Assembly: GCF_035222375.1 (NCBI RefSeq)
Contig: NC_085890.1
Location: 1,116,001-1,180,000, forward strand
Reading direction: 5' to 3'
Source of the DNA: Podospora pseudocomata
Taxonomy: Eukaryota > Ascomycota > Sordariomycetes > Sordariales > Podosporaceae
DNA: 64,000 nt
Each line of letters starts with the position of its first letter. Position 1 is the first letter of the stretch. A program made the translations under genes and the position numbers. This document shows positions 10,473 to 22,147 of the stretch, one piece after another. Under the pieces are notes generated by a model. The model ran no database searches and was not told where the DNA came from. It worked only from the letters and a program-made list of their open reading frames with translations.

Positions 10473-11615
10473 ATGTCGTCCGCCCTCGAAGCCAAAATCG
10501 TCATCCTCGGCTCCCAAGGTGTAGGCAAAACCTCCCTCGTAACCCGGTATTGCAAAGGCGCCTTCGACCCAGCCAAAACAACCTCCACCGTCGGGGCATC
10601 CTTCATGACGAAGAGGGTAGTAGACATAGACACCGACACCCTCGTCCGTCTGCAAATATGGGACACCGGTACGTTGCGTTCCCCCCTCCTCCTCTCCCCC
10701 TCGTTCTCCCCCTCCTCTCCCTTGCCCCAAATCACTAACTAACCTCTTTTTCCCCCCGTCCATGCAGCCGGCCAAGAACGCTTCCGCTCCATCTCCCGCC
10801 TCTACTACCGCGGCGCAAACGCCTGCATCCTCTGCTACTCTATAACCGACTCGTCCTCCTTCCACGAAATGTCCCTCTGGCTCACCGAGCTCCGCCGCAA
10901 CTTACCTTCTGACATCATCCTCCACGTGGTCGGGACAAAGGCGGATATTGTCGCGAAGGACCCTTCGAAGAGACAGGTTCCGTTTGAGAGGTGTATCGCC
11001 TATGTGGCGGAGAATCTCGCTCCGGGAAGGGGATCAACCCCCCCTCCGTCCGCCACCCTCCCCTTACCCTTTGCACCGTCTTCTTCTGAACCAGCGGCTT
11101 CGTCGTCGAACCCGAGATCGAGCGGGTTGTTTTCGGCTATATCGTCAACCGACCCTGGACCGAAATCTCCAAGCTCGAAACGGTCGTCTGGGTTTTGGGG
11201 CCAGGAGGTGGGGTGGGATGCCTGTCATGAGATTTCTGCCGAGAGCGGGGAGGGGGTGGAGGAGGTTTTTAGGGTCGTGACGAGGAAGCTGGTGGAAAGG
11301 GACAGGAAGATGAGGGCTGATTTGTTGGCTGCTAGTGGGGGGAGGTTGGATGGTGGTGGGTATATGGGGCCGGAGACGCCTTTTTTCTCAAGTGTGGCTG
11401 CTACGGCGGGGACGGATGATCAGGATGGGGGAGGGCAGGGGGGGTATTTTGATGCTAGGTTTGGAGTAGGGGGGAATGGTGGGGGGAGTTTTAGGGTGGG
11501 AAGGGATAGGAGGAGTTGGTTGTTTAGTCCGGGGTTCAGCACGCCGGGGTTGGGGACGGGGGATCAGGGCCAGGGGCAGTATGTTGATGGGCAGAGGGGG
11601 GGGAGGTGCTGTTAG
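10473..11615 (+). CDS. Atypical Rab-family small GTPase (Rab5-group-like)
   Basis: Two exons, 10473-10668 and 10768-11615, flank a 99-bp intron (GTACGT...GCAG) and give 347 aa, far longer than the usual 200-220. Visible GTPase motifs are the P-loop GSQGVGKT (13-20), switch I ending TVGASFMTKRV, and [19 protein letters not shown] across the splice junction. The nucleotide specificity motif is TKAD rather than NKxD. The SAK-type motif reads SAESG and sits after an insert of roughly 65 residues rich in Ser and Pro. A Gly-rich tail ends in GRCC, a double-Cys prenylation signal. The GASFMTKRV and ELR patterns are closest to the Rab5/Rab21/Rab22 group. Rab proteins direct vesicle tethering on endomembranes. 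The exact subfamily is not settled. Confidence 0.85.
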
Positions 11616-12711
11616 TTTGGAGTGTGTTCGGGAGGAAGGGAAGGGAGGGGGAGAGGGACAAGGAGGAGGGGGAGGATATGATACCCAAGGAGGATGAAGG
11701 AAGGTCTGGCACTTACACACATTAAGCATATGAGCAACATTGGCATCGATGGGGCGGCGTTACATTTGTTTTGGACTTTTTTTCTCCTCTTCTCTTCTCA
11801 CTGTTTTGAGACTTTCTTTCATTTATTTTCTGTTCTGGCATGGCATAGCATTTTCTTTTCTTTCTTTGTTGTTATCTTGATTTCTTTTAGCAAACACCAA
11901 CAAGCCAGAAATTGGGAAATTCATGGGATGGATATACTTACTACCTAGCGTATTATGTGTATTAACGAGCACACACGATTACATGGCGAGGATGGATATC
12001 TGGTTTTCGAGTTCTTTGACCGTTCGAATTATATCCTCATTTCTGTCTCTGTAAATTTATCCGGTAGCGAGAGCGTTGATCAAAAGATTCCAACCAGCAA
12101 GAGATAACCAGCAAGAGATGTATACCACGATAAGGCATCAATTCCAACCCGACGATATGTCAAGTCTCCAAACACATCTGCAGTCTGATGTGAACACGCT
12201 GTACCTACATTGCTGACCCCTTCCCTCCCACCTGCATGTAACAGCTACTCACAAACACACCCTGCCCCCCCCCCAAACACTCTCTCCCCTTCCCCAAGGA
12301 TTCACATCTTCATATCTCAATCCAAGAAAATATCTCATGTACAAATATAATTAATAATTAAGGTATGTATAGACTTGTGCCCTTGTGCGTGCCCCTTGCC
12401 TGCACCAACGCCCTTTTCCTGTATGCGTTGTATACATGGGGCGTTGGTTTGCACAAATAATCGCAGTGCAATATGCTGTGTGTTCGTGTAACTTTTTTCA
12501 TCAATCACATCCCTTATCTTTCCTTTCCCTTTCCCTGTCCTGTCCAAGAACCAAAACCTACCCTCCCGACAAACCGACCCTTTCTGATCTTTTTTCGCCG
12601 TGACTAACCGCCCATCACATCCCACTATGGGATGGTCGGTCAACCGGGCCCCAAATCCTCTCCGAAAAATCAACCTTCTATAAGAGTATGGCATCACATG
12701 CCCATCACCAT
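11616..12711. other. Convergent intergenic region
   Basis: This spacer lies between the 3' ends of the atypical Rab gene (+) and ERG25 (-). It has T-rich sequence at 11770-11890 and a C-run near 12268. I see no gene, RNA or repeat in it. Confidence 0.45.
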
Positions 12712-13816
12712 TTACTGCGCCTTCTTGGCCCTAATCTCAGCCAGCTTGCGCTCGCGACGCTTCTTAGACGCCGCCTCACCGGCCTCGGTGTCAAGGCAGT
12801 AGTCCCACCAGCGGAAAGAAGAGGCATAGTTGCCAATGAAGCGCTCGTGGTGAAGATCGTGGTGGTCAGCACCAGCCCAGAAGGGGAGGATGTGACGAAG
12901 AGACCAGGGGAAGTCGTAACCGCTGTGGGCGTCGATGGCCTGGAAGAGGCGGAGGACGATCCAGAGGTACATGGTCACAAGGTGGAAGTCGTTGGTGATC
13001 AAAGTCCAGACAATGGGGCAGCCGACAATGCCGAAACCGAGGAGCATGACTTCGATGGGAGAGGCGTACTCAGCGGCGAGACCGAAGGGGGCGCTGTAGG
13101 TGTGATGAAGCTTGTGAATCGACTTGTAGAGGGGACCGTAGTGGAGCGCGCGGTGAAACCAGTAGTGCCAGGCATCCTCGAGGATGAAGAAGATGACGAT
13201 TTGCATGGCGATCTTCCAGGCGGGAGGGAAGGGGACACCGTACTCCATTCCGAAGTAGGTGGCGATGGGGTGGAAGAGCCAGATCTGGGGGAGTTCGACG
13301 GTGCAGTGACTGATGAGAACGAGAGCGGCGCATTCCCACTGCTCTCTCCATGTTGGGACCTTGGTCTGGGTGGTTGTTAGTCTGAGCTGCTGTGAATGTG
13401 CTTGGTTGCGCGTGCGAGAAACTCACGTTTTGCAACTTCCACTTGTTGAAGAAGGGGATGGCATCGATGATGATCCAGGGGAGCGATCTGCCAAAGTAGA
13501 CGAGCTCGTGCATGACGAAACTCATAATACCCGTCGCGATTGTGTCATTCTGCATCCAGAGGTACCAGGACTAGGTGGTTGTCAGCATGCTCGGTCGAAA
13601 GTGTTGAGATTGGGGGAGGAGGTTCGCGCATACCGCCCAGAGACGCTCGGCAACATTGAGGTCGACGGCGGCCTTGGAGACCTCGTCGAAGACATTGGAG
13701 AAGGTAGCTGTTGAACCCAGACCACCAATGGTCGAGTTGCTGTACAGAAAATGTTAGCTTTCGCCATGATGCGACTGGAGCGGTGAACGGGATACGTACA
13801 GAGCGGCGTACGCCAT
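12712..13816 (-). CDS. ERG25: C-4 methylsterol oxidase ERG25
   Basis: Four exons: 13816-13800, 13739-13634, 13570-13427 and 13365-12712, with introns of 60, 63 and 61 bp, giving 306 aa (yeast Erg25 is 309 aa). The enzyme is an ER membrane di-iron oxidase that removes the C-4 methyl groups of sterol intermediates on the way to ergosterol. The three histidine clusters of the fatty-acid hydroxylase superfamily are visible: HRALH at 160-164, HKLHH at 173-177 and HHDLHH at 257-262. Hydrophobic segments precede and separate them. The C-terminus is Lys/Arg-rich ([17 protein letters not shown]), fitting an ER retention signal. The first exon is only 17 nt; the frame joins cleanly as MAYAALNSTIGG. It is divergent from NCA2. 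Confidence 0.93.
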
Positions 13817-15014
13817 GATGGGTGATTATGATAAGGGTCCGCAAATGCAGAGAGAAGAAGGAGTGTAAAGTGAAGATGTAGAGAGATCGCTCCAGCCAGG
13901 AGAAGCGGTCGTAGATAAGGGAAAAAGAGGGAGGAAGAAAAAGAACAACGGCCCCCAAGTCGAAAGCTGGTCGCGCGCGCAATCGAGGAAGATAGGGGAG
14001 AGGCAACAAAAAAAGGGTCAGGGATAGGATGGTTTTTTATCGAGAACTGCTGGCACGGTTTGGCATTCCCAATGCAGAGCTCTAAATGGGCCAATGGCAC
14101 GGTTCACAGCTGGATCGGCCCACCTCCAAAAACCCCTTTCCGCCTTCCGTGCACGCCAAGTGGGGCATCACCAGCGAAATCAATTGGCTGCGTGGAATCA
14201 GTTGAACCAATCCGTTGTCGGGTCGTCTGATGTGTGCCTGCCAAGACACCATACACCGTTACCTGCATGTAAACGGCAATTTCCGCTTCTTTGGGAACGC
14301 TGTTTCTTCCGCTTGTTCACCGTTCACCGCCCGTGTGCTTGTTTCTACCGACCTGTTTCGTTTCAACAACCACTTGACTTGCAGGGCCACCGCTACTTAC
14401 ACATGCTGTCACCGAACCCAGGGACATGGTTGATATCTCATTCAGAAGTGGCCGAGTTTCTTCGTGATCTCGAGACTGGAGAGCTTATAAAGCCGACTAC
14501 TCTGTACTCGAGTATGCGTCAAACGGTGCTTGCTTTGTAACAAAGAGCGGGCCACATGGCAGCTATGAAATCATTACGCAGCCTGACAGCTTCCCAGTTT
14601 GACGGCCACAGAGCCGCTCAGGTTGTATTTTCCAGTTTTTCAATTGATACAAACATTTTCTTTCTCAGCCCTGCGGTTCTTTCAAAAATTCCCAGTGTTA
14701 CATTCGCTGTTCCAACATCCCCGCAGGTATTTCCATCGGCGTGATCTCATTTGAATATCTCACGACCCAAACCGCCTCAAGGATCCCAGCCCCACCAGGG
14801 TGGGTTTGATTCGCACCAAACCACCGGATTCCCAACTTCCGCCATCAGTTCGGATGGCCTGATCGGTCCTCTCGGGAGCCGAAGCTCTGGACTCACAACT
14901 CGCCACTTTTTGCGCGTCCATCTCGACACAGCCCCCTGAGCAGTTACGTACGGCGGTGAAAGTAACGAATTCGTCGAGTACCCCGCCTAGCCTCGTTTGG
15001 GAATCTCTATCAAA
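13817..15014. promoter_or_regulatory. Divergent promoter region between ERG25 and NCA2
   Basis: This 1.2-kb head-to-head spacer holds the promoters of both neighbours. A pyrimidine/purine-biased tract at 13850-13960 forms the ERG25 leader. Short open frames at 14094-14540 show no recognisable protein. I could not point to a defined sterol-response site. Confidence 0.4.
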
Positions 15015-17281
15015 ATGTCGATTGTGGCCGAGTTAGTAACCCACCCACCACCCACCTACCCCTCCGCGGGGATGGGATTCCCCATGTTTTGAAAGATGCA
15101 TATGTTGACTTTGGCCTTTTTTTGTTGCTATGCAGTCGAGTGCGTCGTCTCGATGCACTCATCGACAAAGTCTCACTTGTACAGTTGGGGTTTGGTGAGG
15201 AAGATGACAATCTACATCTACGTTCCAACCGTGGCGGGGACTTCCACCTGGCATCAGAACCCCGAGTTACTGAGCTGCTTCAGATTGCAAAGCAGCTCTC
15301 TTCCAGCTCGCTCTCACTGGGCCATATATCCAAGAGGCGAATTCGAAATTTGTTGATTGAGTCTGGCCTGGCAAACGAGGATCAAAATGAGGAGCTTCAC
15401 GCTGAGAAATGGATGGTCGAGGTGGATGCTGAATGGCATTTGGTTGGAAAGGCCACTATTCAAACATATGGTCTTTTGATGAGCTCCCTGCTTGATCAGA
15501 TAAAGCCACTGAGCGACGATATCTGGTACTGGGACGAGATCTTGAGCTCCTACCCCAACAGCCTTCTTTACACGATGCAATCATCACCGGTGCGGATGGG
15601 GGAATGGACCAGGGAAGTCTGGCGAGAAAGCTTGGATCGCTTTAACGAGTGGCGACAGCAACAACTCGAGCATCGTTCAGCCCCTCGATCCCGGCGCGAG
15701 TCTAGGACAGACAGGGAGGGGGAGGTACTTACCGCCGGCACCTCATCAACACAGTCAGAATCAGGGTCTGGTGACAAGAACGCCGCCGCAGAGTCTGTAA
15801 CTGAAATCAACTTGACACAGCAATGGCGCGAGTTTTATGGCATCGTCCGAGAAAGCATCACGGAAAAGTCTCTGGGTAACGTCAGGCGTGTCCTTGGTCG
15901 GGTTGATACCGGCCGTTCGGATGCCCGACGCAAGCTGGCTCGTCTCCAAAAACTCCGGGAAATGACGGCAACTGGTCTGGGCGTGCTTTTGGACGAGGGA
16001 CTCGACATACGGACACCAGACGATGGTTCAGTGGTTGAAGCGACTGCTTATCACGAGGAGTGGCGAGTGGTGCTGGAGCGAAGCGTTGCTCTGATGGACT
16101 CGATCCTCCGCGGTTCGCTCACCCTCGAACACAATATGAAAGAGTTCGAAGACAACATTTTTTCCGGTGTTCAGCACGATCCTGAGTTGTCAATTCACAC
16201 AGATGACGCCGCGCATGCTGCAAGACCTGCCATCCTTGCCCGCCGACTCCTCAACATCCTTGACGAGGGCATTCCCCAGCATGCCGTGTCTACCTCGGTG
16301 TTGGCCCGCAAGAATGGTCGCCCTTCCCGACTCGTCAGATACTGGATTCCGGCCATCGCTCTCCTCCTTTCGTCCTCGACAATCCTCCGCGTTCTTGTAA
16401 ACAGGAAAGCCGACATTATCAACTGGATACAAGATCTTGGTGCAACCACTCGGGATTTTTGGTTCAACTGGGTGGTGGAGCCGATCAAGAAGGTCATCGG
16501 TACGATCCGTCACGATGAAACCAGCGAGATTGCCATCATGAGCCGTGACAGCTTGAAAGCCGATCGCGAAAGTCTGGAGCGCATGGTGGTGGAGTTCTCT
16601 CGAGACAACCCTGACATTGCTGTTGGTAATTCAACCATCACCGAGGCCCAGGTTGCTGAGATCCGGACTCGGGTGAAGGAGGGAGATGTTACTCCCATCC
16701 TGAAGGCATACGAAAAGGATCTGAAGAAGCCCTTCGTGGGCGCCATCAGGGGAGATTTGGTCCGGTCGGTTCTCATCCAGGTGCAGAAGACAAAGGTCGA
16801 TCTTGAGGTGGCTATCAGCGGCATTGATGCGCTGCTGAAGAGTCAAGAATTGGTGTTTGGTTTTATTGGGCTGACACCCGGTATTCTTGGTACGGTTCTC
16901 CTTGGTTCTTGACAATCTGGACATGGCTGACACGTTGCAGTCTCGATTGGAATTATTCAATATCTCAGAACAGCATTCGGCAGCCGCAAGGGCTTGCGCC
17001 GTGGCCAGCGAGCTCGCCGCACCCGTCGTGTCTTGCGCAAGATGGATAGAATATTGACCGAGGCGCAACACAACCTCCAGGACAACACCATTTCTTACCG
17101 GGACCGCGGTCTGTTGGTCTGCGAAGCTCACGTCCTACGCAACCTCACTCAGGGAAATCTTCCTCGCGAGGTTGAAAAGGAGTTTATTGAGGATCTCGAT
17201 GAATTCGCAAAGGCTAGGTCGGTTCCCGAGCTGTTCAGGGTGCTTGACAGGATCCGCTGGGCATATTCGGAGTATTTTTAG
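15015..17281 (+). CDS. NCA2: Mitochondrial NCA2 protein
   Basis: Three exons, 15015-15031, 15136-16889 and 16941-17281, with introns of 104 and 51 bp, encode 703 aa. NCA2 is a mitochondrial protein first known in yeast for nuclear control of the mitochondrial ATP6/ATP8 messages. The tiny first exon gives MSIVAD and joins to RVRRLDALIDKVSLVQLGFG, matching the usual NCA2 start. A likely membrane segment lies at about 415-435 (YWIPAIALLLSSSTILRVLV) and another at the second junction (FIGLTPGILVSIGIIQYL). The conserved NCA2 domain occupies the C-terminal half. The end has the helical RGLLVCEAHVLRN pattern. Both introns have good donors (GTTAGT, GTACGG) and CAG acceptors. Confidence 0.88.
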
Positions 17282-18184
17282 ACAAGAAATAGAACTATCA
17301 TGATGATTATGAGAACAATGTCAAGACTGGCGGATTGATAACACGTTGTGGCGTAGTGGGGCGTCTGTGTGACCCCTTGGCCCCAGCGCCCGGCCAGGCC
17401 CTGTGGTTGCTGCTGCCAAGACCCCTGGTGACCTGTGGCCGCCGTCCCTCTCGCTGCATGACCTCCCAAGCTTCCAGTTGCGTGTTGAGGCTCACCTCCA
17501 GGACAATTTGCAAAGGACGTCACCGATTGCTCTTTGTCGCCATCTTTTCCCGCCAAGTCCGTTGTGTCTTCTGACCATCCCGACACGCCCGCCGCCGTCG
17601 AGTTTCTCCCCGCCGGTGCCGCTGCAACCTAGAACACGACGCTTTGATTACGCAGTCCCTGGATTCCTAGGAAGCGACCATTGCTTCCAGGTTGCTCTCT
17701 GCTCTGCTGCTCTTGTAAGTTCAAGGCCATCCTTTTGTCCTGCCCACCCTCACCGACTTTACACAACTACCGATCATAAGGCCCCGTCCCTGCCTTTGGT
17801 CATCTAGTCCCCTGATTCACCGTGGGCCGCCCAGACTTTGTCATAACCAAACAGTTGCTGCCGCCGTCATCTCTTGACCCAAATACATCAAAAAAATCCC
17901 ACCCGTTGCTGACCCGTGTCACTCCTTTTTTTACTCGCAGTTCGGTTCCCTCGATACACACATTACAAAAACTAATCTGTGAAAGACTCTCGATTGTGCG
18001 CATTACGATTACCTACAGGCAACCCTAACCTAACCGCATTTCACCTGTCCCTGAGCGAGAGAACCCATCAAACCCGCCCTACCTGCCATCCGAGAGTTTT
18101 ATCCCCCGACGCTGCCGAATTCCATATTTGACTCGAATCTACACAATACCGACAGAAAGACAGATAGATCATCAACCGCCCAGC
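17282..18184. other. Intergenic region upstream of SEC4
   Basis: This holds the NCA2 3' end and the SEC4 promoter and leader. The last 600 bp are CT-rich with several CCCGTCC-like blocks. No further gene or RNA is seen. Confidence 0.45.
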
Positions 18185-19000
<816 letters not shown>

Positions 19001-19943
19001 TGGAGGGGAGGGGTGGGGAATGAGAGACCATAAACGCCGTTGCAAAAGAGAAAGGAGTGGTTGATACAGGGCTGTATTGGTTTTATTTCTGCTGGGGGAC
19101 CTTTTTTTATTTATTTTTCATCGGGATGCTTGCTGCTGGCGATTATGATTGGGGGTATGAAGGGGGGATATGGAGGGGGCGGAGGAAGGTAAAGCATACG
19201 CGATGGGTTGATAACAATGGGTAGGGCAAATACAAATATTTAGGGTGTTTCTATTTTTATTTTTATTTTTGAGAGAGAGACAGTTTTTATTTTATTTTTT
19301 TCCAATGAAAGGCAAGAGATGATAAGATGATGAGGATGATGCAAGAGTGAGATGTTGTGTGTGTGAATCTTGTGAGAAAAATTGAGTGTTGGAGAAGTGA
19401 GTAAGGGGGAGAAGGGGAGCAAGAGATGGGGGTGAAGGACTGGGAAGGGCAGAATTAGGAGGACAGAGTATGTACAACATGAATGTTGTGTTTTCGTTTC
19501 GTGCAAAATGCCAAGTGACTCCTTTTACCTACGGAGCGGGAAGAAAAGTCGTGGTTGGGGGTGGTTAACGGGATAGCTATTGAAAATGAGCTGATGAAAG
19601 AGACGACAACGTTTTTCAGCAGTGTGATCTGGTAGGTGTGTGCTTGTTAAGTATGGGAGAGGAATTTTGTGGTTCGGCTTTGTTGACGAGAGTTTGCTTC
19701 GCGGGGGTAGGAATAGGCAAAAGGGGGAAGAGACTGGGCGGTGTTATGGTTTTGTTGCGGTCAAAAAGGGGGTGGCCGTTCACCGAGTTCACAGACAAAA
19801 TAGTCTTCAGATAATTCAAAAAGATCACAGCTGCAGCATCAAGGGAAACATCAAGAACAAGGAAACACATTCAAAAAGTGGAGGGACAGGAGCGTAGATG
19901 TCACCCTGCTAGTAGCCATCTGAGCTCGAACCCTGCTCAAGTC

Positions 19944-19983
<40 letters not shown>

Positions 19984-20084
19984 GCAGCAGCAGCAGCAGC
20001 AGCATCACCAACCAACCAAACAACAAACAAACAAAACATCCATGCCAGTAAACAAAAATAAACTTGGAGAAGAACAGCTAGGGC
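19001..20084. other. Intergenic region between SEC4 and the tRNA-Ala cluster
   Basis: AT- and purine-biased sequence with no coding signal. It includes the SEC4 3' UTR and, at its right end, a CAA/CAG microsatellite (19943-20002) listed separately. Confidence 0.45.
19943..20002. repeat. Compound microsatellite (CAA)13(CAG)7
   Basis: Thirteen CAA triplets run directly into seven CAG triplets. The tract is not inside a supported coding region. It lies about 90 bp downstream of the minus-strand tRNA at 20091-20241. Confidence 0.95.
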
Positions 20085-20089
20085 AAAAA
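20085..20089 (-). terminator. Pol III T-run terminator of the tRNA-Ala(TGC)-like gene
   Basis: On the minus strand a run of five T lies two bases after the tRNA discriminator base. This is a standard RNA polymerase III stop and supports expression of the tRNA. Confidence 0.7.
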
Positions 20090-20090
20090 T

Positions 20091-20241
20091 TGGACGCACC
20101 GGGGTTCGAACCCGGGACCTTCACATGGAGCATGGTTGTAATGATAGTCACCATCTTTCGACCGCTTCGGGAGCAATGTAGAGAAAGCAACAGGCATTAA
20201 TTAATGCAAATGAGACGTCGTAACCACTTGACCATACGCCC
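20091..20241 (-). tRNA. tRNA-Ala (anticodon TGC) with 78-nt intron
   Basis: Reading the minus strand, exon 1 is 20241-20205 and exon 2 is 20126-20091, with an intron (20204-20127) at the canonical place after position 37. The acceptor stem GGGCGTA pairs fully with TGCGTCC, including the G3-U70 wobble that marks alanine tRNAs. The T arm (CCGGG, loop TTCGAAC, CCCGG) is perfect. The anticodon loop reads TTTGCA, so the anticodon is TGC. Weak points are one mismatch in the D stem (A13/C22) and one in the anticodon stem (T29/T41). A 14-nt palindrome, GCATTAATTAATGC, starts inside the anticodon and runs into the intron. A T5 terminator follows. The gene looks usable but not pristine. Confidence 0.65.
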
Positions 20242-20581
20242 TGTCTTTGTGGTTTATGTGGTCCCGGCGACGTTGCTATAGCAGGGGGGGGGGGACTTTT
20301 GAGGGAAGGAGCAAACTTGGTGAGCTGGGAGGGGAGGGGCGGGTATCTGCGGTTGTCTGTGGGCTTGGGATGGGGCTTTCTTGGGATTGTGGTGAGGGAT
20401 ATGGGGTGGTTTTGGTTGGGTGGTGTTGTTGGTGTTTGTGTTATTGTCTTCGACCAGGATGCTCAACAACTTATTCGCTAACCAAGAAGGTCTATTTATG
20501 TCTATCCCTCTCCCTTCATACATCCCTTGCCCGGAATTATCATGATTGTAGGGCAAAAACAACAAGACAAGACAAAACGAA
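20242..20581. other. Spacer within the tRNA-Ala-like cluster
   Basis: About 340 bp with a G-run at 20284-20293 and GT-rich sequence at 20380-20450. No gene is seen. Confidence 0.4.
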
Positions 20582-20719
20582 AGGGCGCATTGGGGTTCGA
20601 ACCTAGGTCACTTTTGCTGAACAAACCCCCTCCCCAACCCGATGGCCCAATTCTTGTAGGGCGATCAAAGAGGTAGACCAGTGTCTGCATAGAGATCTTG
20701 CCTGCTAGACCATAAGCCG
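20582..20719 (-). pseudogene. Degenerate tRNA-Ala-like copy
   Basis: The minus strand carries a T-arm-like GGTTCGAACCCC block and a D-arm-like TGGTCTAGCAGG block, arranged and spaced as in the two neighbouring intron-containing tRNA genes. The acceptor stem (CGGCTTA against TGCGCCC) has two mismatches and has lost G3-U70. The T stem has two mismatches. The anticodon stem is about three bases short. A TGC triplet is still visible at the anticodon position. I read it as a decayed copy of the same intron-bearing gene. Confidence 0.55.
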
Positions 20720-21161
20720 CTTGTTTTTTGTTGGGATACGATATCGTTGGGCATGCTTGGCAGGTAGGCAGATACCCGTGGCAGGTTGCTTGTCTAGAGG
20801 GGCAAAGGGGAGAGTCAATGGTTGTGTCTTTGGCAAGGATCACAATGGCCAGAGAGATGATGATGGTATGTCGAGTTCAGGTTGTAAGGCCTTCTGTCTT
20901 TTCTGGAGAGCCTTCACGGGCACGAGCATGAGTGTCGACTGTCACGTCTCCTTAGCCTATGGCAGCCAAACTACCTAGGTAAGGAGGTGTTCAGAGTAAC
21001 AAGTGGGCGAACAGGAAGCAGCAAGAGGTTTGGTCAAGATATTGTTCAGTGACGCTTTTGGACGATACAATGACAGCATTCCATTTGGAGGGACCAGCGA
21101 CTACAGAAAAGTTGGGAAGCAAAAAAGAGATTGAAGAGAAGAGGAAACCCGAGATGACTTC
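20720..21161. other. Spacer within the tRNA-Ala-like cluster
   Basis: About 440 bp without a convincing gene. A lone AGGCCT at about 20887 is not part of an array. Confidence 0.4.
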
Positions 21162-21166
21162 AAAAA
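21162..21166 (-). terminator. Pol III T-run terminator of the tRNA-Ala(CGC)-like gene
   Basis: A run of five T on the minus strand begins directly after the discriminator base of the tRNA at 21167-21323. Confidence 0.7.
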
Positions 21167-21323
21167 TGGACGTACCGGGGTTTGAACCCGGGACCCTCTC
21201 ATGCCAAGATCCCGCCGCCCAAATCCTGCGTGCATCCCGTCCTGTCTAGGGGTGAGGATTTATTAGGCCAGCATGGAGGGCAGCAAGTGCGAATGAGAAG
21301 TCCTACCACTAGACTATACGCCT
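21167..21323 (-). tRNA. tRNA-Ala (anticodon CGC) with 85-nt intron
   Basis: Exon 1 is 21323-21288 and exon 2 is 21202-21167 on the minus strand; the intron is 21287-21203, again after position 37. The anticodon stem TCTCA/TGAGA is perfect and the loop TTCGCA gives anticodon CGC. The D stem pairs GTCT with GGAC and the T arm (CCGGG, TTCAAAC, CCCGG) is perfect. The acceptor stem AGGCGTA/TACGTCC keeps the alanine-type G3-U70 pair but has an A-C mismatch at pair 1-72. Exon 2 has the same length (36 nt) as in the gene at 20091-20241, so the two are clearly related. A T5 terminator follows. Eukaryotic tRNA introns are usually shorter than 60 nt. Confidence 0.65.
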
Positions 21324-22021
21324 TTTGAAGTTGCTGGAAGTAGGAGGGATGGAGGATGTATATAAAGCGTAATGGTCTGTGTTTGCCCATGACGTGGAAA
21401 ATCTCACTGTACAGACAGCAGTATGTATTTGGCAGTTGGACCTGGGCAGGATGTGATTATATGGTTTGAACGGCTCTATCACACGGGTGATGATAAGAAT
21501 GAGGTGCTTTGACACAGCTCAATATCATTCCAATGCTCGTCTTCATCGATCCTTCAAGAATCAGGCAGCCTCAAAAATTCTCATTCCGTCTCTTGGTCTT
21601 TACCAGCCGCGCCCCCAAGTCTCATCCTCAGGATCTACTGTGCATGACATGCACACTCACACCCAAAGCCTTGATTTGTGTGCGGTACTTGTGATGTCCT
21701 CGGCTTATATCCACCCCCCGTTTCATCGACCGTGTGAAAGACGACGGGATGTTAGCTGTGCAAGTTTTATGGTTAATGGGTGGGTTTGTTTCCTCATCCC
21801 ATCTCCATCACCAAGATTCCCAAACACTCCCATCCGGCAGCCGGTAACGGTACCAGCCGTGATATGTGCCTTAATTTGAGGTGACAAGGTGACAGCCGAG
21901 TGTATATCATCTCGGCTGGCCCTCAATGTTTGGTGTTTGAGGGCCTCTTTCATTCTGTGCTGCTCGATTCTTTTTCACTTACGCTGCACTTACGCTCTTT
22001 TCTAACTTTTCGACATCAGAG
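21324..22021. promoter_or_regulatory. Promoter and leader of the first secreted paralogue
   Basis: About 700 bp without a gene. The end reads as a CT-rich leader that runs into a 5'-UTR intron donor (CAGAG then GTATGT at 22022). The equivalent leader precedes the second paralogue at 25316. Confidence 0.4.
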
Positions 22022-22073
22022 GTATGTTGATCTCCCTTTGGCTTGGAGATATGTGCTGATTGAGACCTTCTAG
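22022..22073 (+). other. Predicted 5'-UTR intron of the first secreted paralogue
   Basis: A 52-nt GT-AG interval with donor GTATGT and acceptor CTAG. It is flanked upstream by TCAGAG and downstream by CTGTGCTC. The same flanks surround a 65-nt interval before the second paralogue (25317-25381), which supports both as real and inherited from a common ancestor. Confidence 0.6.
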
Positions 22074-22147
22074 CTGTGCTCCTTCCATTCTTTGACATTC
22101 TTTACACACCATTGTTTGCAGGCAGACTTTCAAGGAAACCACCCACC

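Noticed and set aside
20582-20719. A third tRNA-Ala gene.
   Set aside because: Mismatches in the acceptor and T stems, loss of G3-U70 and a shortened anticodon arm make it a decayed copy; listed as a pseudogene.
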